Shown here: positions 44,880 to 57,077 of the stretch, piece by piece
Layout: each line of letters opens with the position of its first letter
Position numbering within the stretch: the first letter of the stretch is position 1
Source: Siphonodentalium dalli
Lineage: Eukaryota; Mollusca; Scaphopoda; Gadilida; Siphonodentaliidae
DNA length: 64,000 nt
Assembly: GCA_032622095.1 (NCBI GenBank)
Contig: CP136065.1
Coordinates: 66,703,031-66,767,030 of the forward strand
Direction of reading: 5' to 3'
Position numbers and translations under genes: made by a program
The notes under the pieces: model-generated
The model's input: the letters and a program-made list of their open reading frames with translations, nothing else
Told to the model about the DNA's origin: nothing
The model's database searches: none

Positions 44880-45015
44880 TACCTATTTAGTGATATCAAT
44901 AATAAATTTTATGATATCACTAAATGAATACATGATATCACAAAATCAGATACATAATATCATTAAATATTTTATGATATCACTAATTCCAATTTGTGAT
45001 AACATAAATTCATTT
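44880..45015. repeat. ATGATATCACTAAAT tandem repeat
   Basis: Four or five degenerate ~35-bp units are centred on the palindrome TGATATCA, with an AT-rich spacer. Confidence 0.7.
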
Positions 45016-45720
45016 TTATGTTTACCCATACCATAGTATGGTAAACATAGTGTCGTTGTCCGGATTGACCGCTCGTCGTTAGTCCGTCCGTCTGGCTGTC
45101 TGTCTCTGTCTGTAGACACTTTAAGCATGGTGCGATAACTCGAACATTTTATATCTGATCGGAACCAAATTTTGTATATGAATTTCTCAGCATAAAAGAC
45201 AGATCGAGTTCGAATATGGGTTTGATCCGACTATTTTTAACTGAGTTATGGTCCTTTTTCGAAAAAATATTCACTCTTAAAGTCGCCGTCGCGAAGTTCA
45301 TATTTTACCCATTTCCCCGCTTATTAGACCAACAGAGTCGTTCTGAGAACGAAATTAATCGTCCCAAGATTAGCCGCTATCGATTCGCATTCCAGGAAAC
45401 CCCCCTGGCATGCGCACAGCTGTAAACGCGAACTCCAGATTGGGTGTAATTTATTTTTGACCCGTGACATCATTAATCACCTTGCGGCATTCTGTTGACA
45501 TTGTGTTATCGAAATCGGTTTCTGCGTGGTTTTGTTTTAGTTCACAAACATGTTTCGTTTTCGTTGGAAATCGTGAATTCGGAATGTATTTATGTGTGTA
45601 ATAAAATATTGAATAATACGTCATGAATTATTCGTGTGGCCAACAACTCCGGCGGAGTAAATTCGTACATATTTGGACGAAGTTTGTGTGTCACTGTGAC
45701 TGTCAGAATAGGACCACAGC
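45016..45720. other. Fragment of the 'gttatggtcc' repeat family, then non-coding sequence
   Basis: 45020-45270 ('ttgtccgg', 'ggtccttttt' after 'ctgagttat') resembles the units in HSPA12-like intron 2. The rest holds nothing recognisable. Confidence 0.4.
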
Positions 45721-45779
45721 AGATCATGCCATGAATCTCTACTCCCGTGTCGCTGGAGTAGGTATTCGTGGCATGATCT
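45721..45779. ncRNA. Near-perfect 59-nt hairpin, miRNA-precursor-like
   Basis: The arms AGATCATGCCATGAATCTCT... and ...GGTATTCGTGGCATGATCT pair over 25 bases, with one mismatch and two G-U pairs and a 9-base loop (cgtgtcgct). The size and pairing would suit a microRNA precursor. It could equally be a small inverted-repeat element. No expression evidence is available. Confidence 0.35.
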
Positions 45780-46847
45780 ACATGTAGGTCTACGGGAACT
45801 TCGAAATTTATTAACTTTCAACCTATTGTTGATATGAAATGCATGGGATATGTGACCGCTTTCGCAGATTTCTGCTTTCAAGTCCCACAAGAAGAGTACT
45901 AATTACGTTTCTGGCTGAACTATCAGAAGGGCTTCTTGGGTGGCTATGCTGTCTACATATCTGCATGTATCATCTTTGTGAAAATGATTTTAATATGATC
46001 AAACAGTGAAATACAGATCTATACAGTATACCATGGCTTCTTCCATTCGTTGAGTTGAAAAAGTAAATACTGGAGTGTTATTACGCTAAATAATATAATA
46101 TCTATGTTCAGGGTAAACACACCAGCCCCTCCCAAAATGGGCCGCATCCTCAGCATTGTATGGGGTTCAATTTTTTTTTCTCCAATTTTCCTCCGACTCA
46201 TTCTTTTTTATTATAATATACAAAAATGTGACAACAATAACGACCATAAAAAAGCGTTTGCTTTAAAAATAGTGAACAAAAATCATTATATAAAGCAAAA
46301 TAAGCAATAAAACCATGATTTTTTATCAAGTAGGCGCTGGTTGGGGGGGGGGGGGGCTACATCATGTTATGGAATCTTCGTTTCATGACTTTATAAAGCA
46401 AAATAAGCAATGAAACCATGAGACAATTTTTTGTCATGTAGGTGCTGGGTTGTGGGTAGCTATCCAGACCTGGACATTTGAAAGAATGAAATTAAATAAA
46501 AACAAATTTAAATCTCAAGTCATTTTTCTCGCCATTTCAGGACCAAATAATCAATTGTGTGATTAAAAAAATATGTCGCTTGGAAAAAAATATATTTTAA
46601 TAAAAAAAAAAGGGAATTATAAAAAAAAACATTTTTCTGGCAATTTCAGGATCAAGCTATGAAAAGTGGGGGGAAATTTGTCACTTGAAAATAATTTTTT
46701 TTAAATAAAAACAAAGTTAAATATCAAACAATTTGGCCATTCCAGAGTCAAACGTTATCAAATGAATGAAATTATTTTCAGTCATATATGGGAGATAAAG
46801 ATTAGGCAGATACATTGTAACAAATTATTCAGATTTCATTCATTTAT
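45780..46847. repeat. AT-rich region with G-run and short direct repeat
   Basis: 'agcaaaataagcaat-aaaccatga' occurs at about 46296 and 46398, each followed by a 'gtaggygctggttg' word. The first copy has a run of about 14 G at 46343. A related stretch in reverse orientation lies at 55640-55880. Confidence 0.5.
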
Positions 46848-47073
46848 TCATGCATTTCTCCAGCTCGGGCAAACGAAAGCCCCTGTAATTTCCACCATCA
46901 TTTGGGAAAGCATACTGAAATTACTGATGCCATTCACAACACACGATGGAAGAGGTCTGCAGTTATGCAAACCATGGTAGCCATAGCACCACCGAATAAA
47001 CTGTCTATGCGATATGCCTGTATTTGTTGTGCAGAGGTCCATTAAACGGATGACTATACTGTTGCTGGTATCC
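46848..47073 (-). pseudogene. P2X7-tail-like domain, 3' part
   Basis: On the minus strand it reads GYQQQYSHPFNGPLHNKYRH in one frame, then YRQFIRWCYGYHG and RPLPSCVVNGI in another after a one-base deletion near 47008. It then runs to a stop at 46848. The pattern YxxYRQxVRWCWGxLG...LPSCVV is that of the cysteine-rich C-terminal domain shared by P2X7 receptors and many uncharacterised invertebrate proteins. The piece continues the 48616-48800 piece once the Harbinger element is removed. Confidence 0.7.
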
Positions 47074-47076
47074 TAA

Positions 47077-48612
47077 GGCCCGTTCCAAACGACGGATTTT
47101 TGTCGACTCGAATCTAATACCAGACCCACAATTGTATTAAATGCGTCAAAAATGCGACGTTTGAAACAATTAGATCCGTGTCCGACGCATCACAGACGAA
47201 TCTCCGTCCAATTCAGACGAATCTTCGTCGGTGATGCGTCTGAAATCCGTCTTGGTTTCAAACGACGGATTTTTGACGACTCGAATCTAATACATGTGAC
47301 GAGAAGAGCCGAAAGTTGCCGAAGAACGAATACAAATGATATGATAATGATATGATAATGGTATAATAATGCGGGGGCTCCCCTTATCTGAGAAAATACC
47401 CACATGACGTCATTTGTCGCACGCTCTCTTTGTCATAAAGAAAGATATATCTATAAGCATTGCTTAGGTAACATTGTGCAAATTGTAATTATTTTGGTAG
47501 TTTGATTCCTCAACGAACATGGCATGTCACTGACTCACATCTTATAATGGATATAGTATCAATGTTTTAGAATAATCCATATATACCGGTATAAGGGGTA
47601 GGGGTTGTAGCAACTGATTTATAATAATTCATATAGACCGATATTCCTTATTGTAAGGAATAGGGGTGGTAGTCTCTGATGTATAATAATTAATATTTAC
47701 CGGTATTACTTATTATAAGGGGCAGAGGTGGTACTACTGATTTATAATCATTCATATATACCGATATTACTTATTATGGTGGGTAAACGGGTGTTAACCT
47801 TCTATTTATAATAATTCATATATTCAGATATTACTTGTTATAAGGGGCAGAGTGGTAGCCTATGATTTATAATAATTTATATATACCGGTATTCCTTATT
47901 ATAAGGGGTAGGGGTGGTAGCCACAGATTTATAATAATTCATATAAACCGGTATTCCTTATTACAAAGGATATATAGGTGGTAGCCTATGATTAATAATA
48001 TATAATTAATATATTCCGGTATTCCTCATTATAAGGGGTAGGGGTGGTACCACTGATCTTATTTATAATAATTCATATATACCGGCATCACTTATTATGA
48101 GGGGTATAGGGGTGGTAACCATTTATTTATAATAATTCATATATTTCGGTGTTCCTTATTATAAGGGTAGGGGTGGTAGTCTCTGATTTATAATAATTCT
48201 TGTATACCGGCATTTACATGCATGGTATACACATATATGGCAATTGGTTGCACGATCTAACATTTATTTGTAGCACCTATTATATTATATTATATAACTA
48301 TATGTACTACATACATCCTCATATACATATGCACATATATTCGCGCTGCAATCGCGCATATATTTATACATAATTTATACTGTATTTTATTATATATATG
48401 TATAACATACCGGTATATATAGGCATCTATATCTACGCGTGACCATTTTGTGAAGGTAACATGGAGTGCACCTTTAAATAAATCGACCTATGTATTAGAT
48501 TCGACGCGACAAAGATGCGTCCGTCTGAAACAAAATTGACCGCAGACGCATCACCGACGGATTTAATACTATTAGATTCGAGTCGACAAAAATCCGTCGT
48601 TTGGAACGGGCC
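47077..48612. mobile_element. PIF/Harbinger-type MITE with TAA target duplication
   Basis: It has >40-bp near-perfect terminal inverted repeats starting GGCCCGTTCCAAACGACGG, extended by weaker inverted sequence rich in 'gacgcatc'. Both sides have TAA (47074-47076 and 48613-48615). GGCCCGTT-like ends and a 3-bp TWA duplication are standard for PIF/Harbinger. There is no transposase. The middle is a minisatellite (47566-48215). Confidence 0.88.
47566..48215. repeat. ~62-bp minisatellite inside the Harbinger MITE
   Basis: About ten units carry 'ttataataattcatat', 'accggtattccttatt' and 'ataaggggtaggggtgg'. Confidence 0.85.
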
Positions 48613-48615
48613 TAA

Positions 48616-48806
48616 CCATGCAACTTCAAGTAGCCATGGGTCCAGGCACACACTCCTGAAGGGGATAGTCTCTGTGATACACTTGAAGTGTCCTTCTTCC
48701 TATGAAATCGCTTTTGTCACTTCCTTTAGCTTGGTCTCAACTTTTTCAATCTCATGGCAACATCTGCACTCACAGGTACATTGTAGTCTCCATCACATAC
48801 ATAGGC
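48616..48806 (-). pseudogene. P2X7-tail-like domain, 5' part
   Basis: On the minus strand it reads CTCECRCCHEIEKVETKLKE, an in-frame TAG (about 48699), then EEGHFKCITETIPFRSVCLD and PWLLEVAWL. The CxCxxCCxEI...CITE...VCLxxWxL pattern is the zinc-binding core of the P2X7-tail-like domain. It stops at the Harbinger insertion; the next residues (GYQQQYSH) lie at 47073 and below. The stop, the later frameshift and the insertion indicate a pseudogene. The channel part of a P2X receptor was not seen. Confidence 0.7.
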
Positions 48807-49090
48807 TGCATGAATACCTGAAATGACAAGGGAAATACATTTATTATGGAACAACTCAGAGTTAACATTCAATTCCTCAATTTTGTTGATGCAAACTTTG
48901 ACAAATGTGTAACAAACTCGACATACAGTAATGCCCGAAATAATCGACCCCTTAACCACATCAGAATTATAGGTATAGTTTCAGGATTCAGTTTGAAATA
49001 TGGCTTGTGGAAATTCATCGGAATGCTCTCATGAAGGCAACAAGTCATATTTCGGACTAAATCCTGAAAAGTTACCCACAGTTCTGCTGT
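48807..49090. other. Non-coding sequence before the foldback element
   Basis: Nothing recognisable was seen between the P2X7-tail-like piece and the foldback arm. Confidence 0.5.
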
Positions 49091-50984
49091 TAGTTAGGGA
49101 GCCCGCATATGTTCTATTTACACTTTTGCGTACAAAAGGTTTGACCCCCTAAAGTTGGTACCAATAATGGAACATTCTGAAAAACCGATTTCTTAAGTTG
49201 CGCATTCCTGGGGTTTAGGGGCTGCTGAACCCCAAAAAGTGCCAAAAATCACTTCTATTTACACTTCTGCGTACATCGATGAATTTTGGTTTGATGATAC
49301 TCCTAAGTGTACTCATTAAGAAAACACAACTTAAGAAAGGGATTTTCCTGGGGTTTTCAGATAAGAAAGGGGGTCCCATGCTGAACCCCAAAACGTGATT
49401 TTTCACCTTTTTTTTACACTTTCGCGTACATCCATAATTTTTGGTCTCAAAGTACTTTGATATATACTAATTATAAAAACACAACTTAAGAAGCAACTTT
49501 TCCTGGGGTTTTAAGATAAGAAGGGGGTCATCGGGTCACCCCTCAAAACATGAAAAAAATCACTTTTATTTACATGATTGCATTTGTCCAACGTGTGTGT
49601 ATGTGCGTACATCCCTTGTACGTTGCACTATTACAACTAATACATTCCTAAATCGACACGGTCAACTTAAGAAATATATATTCATGTCGTTTTCTGATAT
49701 GAACGAGACTTGTTACCCCCCCCCCCCACAACCCGATCCATTTTCTAGAACTATAAGTGAGCCAGTTTTATGAAAATTATAGCGGGAAAATCTAGTAAAA
49801 TGTACACAAATGTATATATTTTGGTGAAGCTAAGACATAATGACACTTTTTTGGGCCAAAATTGAAACTCACCATCCAAGATGGCCGCCAAAATGGCTGC
49901 CAGAAGTTGAAAATATGACATTTTTTCACAAATATCTTCTAGATCAATTCATGCTGTTTGGAACTGGTTGAGTAATGCAACTTTATTTTGTGTTTTTTTA
50001 TATTAACTGATCATTGGAGCAATTAAATATGCAATTATTGGGGTCCTAACCCCTTCCGATCCCTCAAAAATTTGATTGTACAGAATGCGGTATAAAATTT
50101 CACCAAAACAAATCACAATTGGGATTCTAGTCATATTTCAACAAGAAATGAACAGAACTTTGTAATGTGAGTGAGGCATATCATTACCTATGCATATTCC
50201 AAATCACTGGAACCAAAATTCTTACTTTGGCTCAAAATGGCTGCCAATATGGCCGCCAAAATATGGAAAATGGTAAATATTACACCAGCGTGTCCTGCAA
50301 TCGCTTACAAGTTGTGTTGATGTATAAAATGGGCCATTCTGCATTCTATACATTGAATGCTAACATGTCTGATGCACCATGGTTAATTATTCTATTTTCA
50401 CCACTGACATCGTCAAAAATATTGGACTTTTCTCTAAAAAACTTGACATAAATATTGGCAAAAATTCAGTTTTCAGGTTTGAACCATTTTTTCAGGTAAA
50501 ATATAACTATCTTTGGATTGAAAGGTGTTTATTGTTTTGGTCTATCTTAAATGTGTCACACTAAGGTGTTTATAGACCAAATTTCTCAAAGCTCATGATG
50601 GCTTCCAAAATGGCAACCAAATTTGTAAAATGCTAATTTTTTTTACATATATCCCGAACATTCTCTGCATTATCCGAAAAGATAGCAAATTGTGACTCAC
50701 TTGGTTATTATACGTGTTAGTTAATTAACTGACAACTACATGTTCTATTCCCAGTTGTCCCAGTTCCGTATGGGGCATGGCAAATTCATTTTAAAGTATG
50801 TAATTTGCCGAGAACCTCTTTTGTGATTTTGGCCATATTTATTGAAAGGAAATGGGCAGAAATTTGAGACAGAACTGAGATGGACCATAATCGTTGGCTA
50901 TTCTGGTCCATTATGATAAAAAAATGTCTACAGGATACAGTGTGGATGCCAAGATCGTAGCCAGGGAGTTACTCTGTGATCATA

Positions 50985-52640
50985 TGTGAGGTGAATAGGT
51001 ATACATGGAGTTATTGTATGTCATGACTGATGTGAGTAGGTATACAATGAGTGACTATATGGTTATAAGTGGGTTGTCCATGGTAAGATGCATCTAGGTA
51101 TACAGGGAGAGGTCATGGTCAGGTGTGAGGTGAATCGGTATACACGGAGTGACTGTATGATTGTGTATATCCAGTACGGGTGCATCCGATGTGCCTGTAT
51201 GGTCATTGGTGTGGTGTATGGATATATCTACATGGTCATCTATGTGTTGATTATGTATATATGGAGTGACTGTAAGGTCATGGGTGGGATGTAGATGTGT
51301 TGCCTGTATGGTCATGGATGGGGTGTGTGGATAAATAGGTAGTGATTTTATGGTTGCGTTGCGGGTAATGTGTATAGGTATATATGGAATGACTGTACGG
51401 TCATTATTTAATATGAATACCTGGAGTAAGCTGGTGGACATTATCGAGCGTGTGGGTACATAGGGAATGTCCTTGTGGTAACGGGTGGGATGTATATTTA
51501 TATATATCGTGGATGTATTATCATTGGTGGGTGTATAGGTCTTAGCTGTATTATCATGGATGGCGTGTATGATTATACAGTGAATTGCTGAATTGTCATG
51601 TGTGAGGTGTATATGCAAATATGGATTGTTTGAGTGGTGGTATGTGCGGGTTTTTTGTATATCTGGAAGGGCTGAATGGCCATTAGTGAGCGTTACATGT
51701 ATACCTGGAGTGAATCTATGGTCTATGATGGGCTGCATACGTATATCAAGTGGTTATATGACTATATGTGTCGAATAGGTATACATGTAGTGACTGTATG
51801 GTTAATGGTGATATGAGTACATGTAGGTATACAAGTAGTGACCGTATGATCATAAATGTAATGAACATCTATACAGGGGGTGACAGGCGTATGAGTATAC
51901 ATGTACCTGGTGTTCCTGTTTGGTGACTCGTGTCGGTATCGTCATGTGTAGGTTATACCAGTACACATACGTGTTGCTTTATTGTCATGGGCGAGGGATA
52001 TGTGTATATAGCGAGTGGCTATATGGCCATGGATGAGGTGCATATGCATACATGGAGTGACTATACTGACATGGCTGGGTGTATTAGTATATCTTGAGTG
52101 GCTATTCGGCTATGGTGTGACAAATAGGAATACATGGATTGACATGGCCACTGTTTGGTGAATATGAATACAAGGATTGACCATGATCGTGTATGAATGT
52201 TTTGAGTACACACGGTACACATGGGGTGACTATATGGCCATAGGTCAGGTGAAGGAGTATACCAAGAACATGGGTGAGGGTATGTGTATGAAGCGAGTGG
52301 CTATATGGCCATTGTGATGTGCATATGTATACCGGAATGACTTTATGGTCATTGTTGTGGTGTGGATGTATATATTGATTGTTCATTTGACCATGCGTTT
52401 GGAGAATAGGTATACAGGGGATGACCTTATGGCAAATGGTGAGATGAATGGGTATACATGGAGTGACTATATGGTTATGGGTCATGTTTAGGAGTATAGC
52501 CGGTGTGCCTGCATTGTGACGCGTGGCTGTATGGTCATCCGTGGTCATGGGTCAGGTGTACATGTATACAGTGGGTAACTATATTGTTATGTATGTGGTG
52601 TTTATATATATATATGTAATGACTGTGTTAATGGGTGGCT
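50985..52640. repeat. Inner minisatellite, left half of the palindrome
   Basis: Units of irregular length (about 35-80 bp) are built on 'ggtatacatggagtgac', 'tatatggtcatgggtg'. The long open frame across 51738-51094 (minus) is a His/Thr-rich translation of this array, not a gene. Confidence 0.85.
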
Positions 52641-52699
52641 ATCACTTTCCACGATATGACATGACCTCTCTATTGATTAACATATCCTTGAGTTATTGT

Positions 52700-53310
52700 G
52701 GAAAGCGATAGCCACTCAAGGTACATATGTACAACCCAACCATTACCCCAGTCACTCCATATGTACATAAACACCACACAAATGACAACATAGTCACCCA
52801 CTTTATACATGTACTAGTACACCTGATCATACAGCCATACTTGGTTATACCCGTACATACCACACATGACGATACAGCCACGAGTCACCATGCATGAACA
52901 CCTACACCCGACCATATAGTCACTCTATGTATACATATTCACTACATTCACGATCATAGTCACTCAATGTATACATATTCACTTCACATTGACCATACAG
53001 CCACTGCATGTATACCTATTCGCCATACCCATGACCATGGAGTAAATCCAGGTTTACATATGCACATCACCAATGATGAGCCCGTCCAGATATACCAATA
53101 TCCGCACCTACGACCACTCATAAGTTCCATACTTGCCATACTCATACACGCCATCCATGATAATAAATCTACTCCCCATACACCACCAATGATAACACAT
53201 CCACAACATATATAAATATACGCCCCACCGTTACCAACAGGGCACTCCCTATATACCCACACACCATTCATGACCATACAATAATTCCCTGTATACCTAT
53301 TATCCTCATA
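52700..53310. repeat. Inner minisatellite, right half of the palindrome
   Basis: It is the reverse complement of the left array ('catacagccactgcatgtat', 'acctattc...'), about 0.6 kb long, so one side has contracted or the other expanded. Confidence 0.85.
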
Positions 53311-55302
53311 TATGGTCATAACTCCCTGGCTACCATCTTGGCTTCCACCCTGTATCCAGTTGATAAATTTTTATCATAATGGGCCAGAATACCCACATAT
53401 CATGGTTCATCTCAGTTCAGTCTCAAAGTTCTGCCCATTTCCTTTCAATAATATGGTTCTCCGCAAAATTCCATACTGCAACTTTAAAATGAATTTGTCA
53501 TGCCCCATACGGAACTGGGACAAACATAATAGAACGTAGTTGTCAGTTAATTACATTGTAACTAACACGTACAATAACCAAGTGAGTCACAATTTGCCAC
53601 TTTTTTCGGATAACGCAGAGAATAATGTTCGGGATATGTTAACTTTTTACTTTTTACAAATTTGGTTGCCATTTTGGAAGCCATCTTGAGCAATTTAGTC
53701 TATAAACACCGTAGTGTGACACATTTAAGATAGACCAAAACAATAAACACCTTTCAATCCAAAGATAGTTATATTTTACTTGAACAAATGGTCGAACCCC
53801 GAAAAGTGAATTCTTGCCGATATTTATGTCCAATATTTCTGGTAAATGTCAGTGGTGACAATAGTAAAAATGATCCATGGTGCATCAGACATGTTAGTAT
53901 GCCATGTATAGAAAACAGATTAGCCAATTGTGTACATCAACCACAACTTGTAAGCGATTGCAGGACACCCTGGGGCAATATTTACCATTTTCCATATTTT
54001 AGCGGCCATTTTCGCAGCCATTTTGAGCCAAGGTAAGATTTATGGTTCCAGAGATTTGGAATATTCATAGGTAATGATATGCCTCACTTACATTACAATG
54101 TTCTTTTCATTTCTTATTGAAATATGACTAGAATCTCAATTGTGATTTTTTTGTAAAATTTTGTACTGCGTTCTGTAAAATCGAATTTTTGAGGGATCGG
54201 AAGGGGTTAGGACCCCAATAATTGCATATTTAATTGCTCTAATGATCAGTTAATATAAAAAACACAAAATAAAGTTGCATTACTCAACCAGTTCCAAACA
54301 GCATGAATTGATCTAGAAGATATTTGTGAAAAAATGTCATATTTTCAACTTCCGGCAGCCATTTTGGCGGCCATCTTGGATGGTGAGTTTCAAAAAAGTG
54401 TCATTATGTCTTAGCTTCACGAAAATATATACATTTGTATACATTTTACTAGATTTTCCCGCTATAATTTTCATAAAACTGGCTCACTTATAGTTCTAAA
54501 AATGGATCGGGTTGTGGGGGGGGGGGGGAAGGTAACAAGTCTCGTTCTTATCAGAAAACGACATGAATATATATTTCTTAAGTTGTTCGTATCGATTTAG
54601 GGATGTATTGGTTGTAATGGTGCAACGTTCCAGGGGTGTACGTACATATACACACGTTGGACGAATGGAATCATGTAAATAAAAGTGATTTTTTTTACGT
54701 TTTGAGGGGTGACCCGATGACCCCCTTCTTATCTTAAAACCCCAGGAAAAGTTGCTTCTTAAGTTGTGTTTTTATAATTAGTATATATCAAAGTACTTTG
54801 AGACCAAAAATTATGGATGTACGCGAAAGTGTAAAAAAAAGTGAAAAATCACGTTTTGGGGTTCAGCATGGGACCCCCTTTCTTATCTGAAAACCCCAGG
54901 AAAATCCCTTTCTTAAGTTGTGTTTTCTTAATGAGTACACTTAGGAGTATCATCAAACCAAAATTCATCGATGTACGCGGAAGTGTAAATAGAAGTGATT
55001 TTTGGCACTTTTTGGGGTTCAGCAGCCCCTAAACCCCAGGAATGCGCAACTTAAGAAATCAGTTTTTCAGAATGTTCCATTATTGGTACCAACTTTAGGG
55101 GGTCAAACCTTTTGTACGCAAAAGTGTAAATAGAACATATGCGGGCTCCCCAACTATGTGGTTAAGGGGTTGAATGTTTAGGTCATTGCTGTATGTTCTG
55201 ATGAATGACAGTGGGCATGCGTCTTTCCGTCCACTTGTTCTCATGGATACATGCATCTTGGATAAGTTCCGCACAAATTTGTTATCAGAAGTTATACCTG
55301 CT

Positions 55303-55434
55303 GAATTGTTTACCAGGTATCTATTTCATTATCCAGTTTTGTTAATATCCTGTTTACCTGGTGTACATGAATTGTTTACCAGGTATCTATTTCATTATCC
55401 AGTTTTGTTAATATCCTGTTTACCTGGTGTACAT
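55303..55434. repeat. Perfect 66-bp tandem duplication
   Basis: 55303-55368 and 55369-55434 are identical as read. It lies in a short open frame, where it repeats the residues ELFTRYLFHYPVLLISC; that frame resembles nothing known. Confidence 0.9.
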
Positions 55435-56894
55435 GATATCTCCCCCAGTGCATCCCCCCTTTTTACTATTTTCAGTCTGTCAAATGCTCACACCCACCGA
55501 GAATTCAACATACGACAAAATATAAATGTACACGTATTAATTTATTGCTTATTTATTTTTATGTTATAGTCATTAAATGGCGATAAATTAACATGTTACA
55601 AGTTGTTTGAGTCAGGGTTTGGGTGGAGAGGGGGGGAATTAGATACCCAGGTCTGAATATCCCCCACACCCAGCATCTACATAAGAGTATATATGACAAA
55701 AATAAACTAATTATTTTATTGCTTATATTGCCCTATAATGCTATATATCCATTAAAATTTTGATTGAGTCAGGATTTGGGTTGGGAGAAATTACACAGGC
55801 CTGAATATCCCTCCCCCCCCCCCAAAAAAAACCCAGCCGCTGCATATGAGACAAAAATAAACCCGGGTATCTTTCTCCTGCCCCAAATACTGACTCAAAC
55901 AACTTTTTCTTGGAAAGTTAATTTCTTTCCGTTTCATGACTATATATTCAGAAATAGCATACATTGGCATGTATAGACCAAGTCTTCTCAGTCCACAACA
56001 GCTTGGGAAATTGGTTGGGTTGATGCTGTTTTGGACCGAGAATCCGAGATACCTCCTGTTGCTCTTCTATACCAGTACCGTAACAGATTTTCACTCAAAA
56101 TACATACTACATGTACATGTATAGTACCCCGACAGTCATGTGAACCCATGAATATGATTAATCATCTCACTTGGACCACAATGAATCTGTCTTCAAAATG
56201 ATATACAATGTACCATATACTGTTATAGAAAATATCCACACCAAGATATTATCTCGACTCTCTCGAGATTTCGAGAAAAGAATCTTGAGATATTAACATA
56301 TTTTCTCAAGATCTCAAGAAAATATGCAGAGATCTCAAGATAATATCGCGAGATACTAGTAATATGTTCAGAGCTTGAGATGTGCATGTCAGGATATCAA
56401 GATGTGTCGAGATAACAATTAACATGTTGAATATTCAACTTTCAAGACACTTTTTTTTTCTTGGACAATGTCACAAATCAAGAGTTAGCTAATTTTTGGC
56501 AAATTATTATTTATTATTTTAGCCAGTGCAAACACTGTCTCTGATTGTCATAGTACTGATACTAATAGCTGAATCCAATGTCAATCCGTGAGCAGCCATG
56601 GACTGGCAGTGGTCGAGTCCAGAATTTCAATACATCAAAAAATTGACATTTTTAGTAAAAAAAATACTACTGGTATATTTTTAGACTAACATTTCGGCAG
56701 ACACACAACTTTTCCTTGAATTATATTTCATATTTCGATGTATTGAGTATGCGTAATGATTATTACACATGTCCGCTCGTATAAACGGGGTTTTAGCTAG
56801 TATTTACATCAATTTTATTTTCACATGTTTTGCCAGTGACCGCGATATTTTTAATAAGAGACGCTCAGTGACTCACCATTTTCGTACGCGATTT
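55435..56894. other. Repeat fragments without genes
   Basis: 55545-55690 and 55720-55870 are two diverged copies of a ~170-bp unit with 'gagtcaggrtttggg', a 'cctgaatatcccycc' word and a C/G-run. They are related in reverse to 46296-46450. 56250-56400 is rich in CTCGAGAT/ATCTCAAGA words, a degenerate simple repeat. Nothing coding was seen. Confidence 0.5.
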
Positions 56895-57069
56895 TCATCT
56901 CTTTCGCCATCCAAGGTCTGGATCGTTTGGTGGTCTCACACCATGGTAATTTTGTGGTAATTCCGGCTCGTGCATGTACGCTCCCGTTGTCAAATTTAAA
57001 GTGTCTTCTGCTGACGAATCAGACGAGGAACAATCAGATCGCAAAAAAATTTCTGTCAGTGTCAGCCAT
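56895..57069 (-). pseudogene. Possible N-terminal exon of the P2X7-tail-like gene
   Basis: On the minus strand an ATG at 57069 opens MADTDRNF. After a run of seven T the frame is lost, but the next frame reads LRSDCSSSDSSAEDTLNL and GAYMHEPELPQNYHG. An acidic Ser/Asp N-terminus followed by a Y-x-x-EP-E/L block is common at the start of invertebrate P2X7-tail-like proteins. Removing one T would restore the frame, so the break may be a mutation or a sequencing error in the homopolymer. The link to the pieces at 48.8-46.8 kb is inferred from strand, order and family resemblance. Confidence 0.4.
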
Positions 57070-57077
57070 TCAGTGGG

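Larger units (their letters stand above)
49091..55156. mobile_element. Giant palindrome (foldback-type element)
   Basis: The left arm (49091 to about 50950) returns in reverse complement at about 53340-55156. Both outer ends read TAGTT(A/G)GGGAGCCCGCATATG. The inner parts (50985-52640 and 52700-53310) are degenerate minisatellites of 'ggtatacatggagtgactat' words, also in opposite orientation. The symmetry centre is near 52673, where 'gtggctatcactttccac' and 'gtggaaagcgatagccac' face each other across ~40 bases. The left minisatellite is about 1 kb longer. No ORF for a transposase is present. Short ORFs such as 49406-49215 (minus) and 54841-55032 (plus) are the same arm sequence read twice. 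A possible 3-bp TGT duplication flanks the ends. Confidence 0.9.

Noticed and set aside
46343-46357. Long G-run as a regulatory quadruplex
   Set aside because: It is a single homopolymer within a dispersed repeat and is prone to sequencing error; no multi-run quadruplex pattern is present.
51094-51738. 214-codon open frame rich in His and Thr as a gene
   Set aside because: It is a translation of the minisatellite in the left half of the palindrome; the periodic residues follow the DNA repeat.
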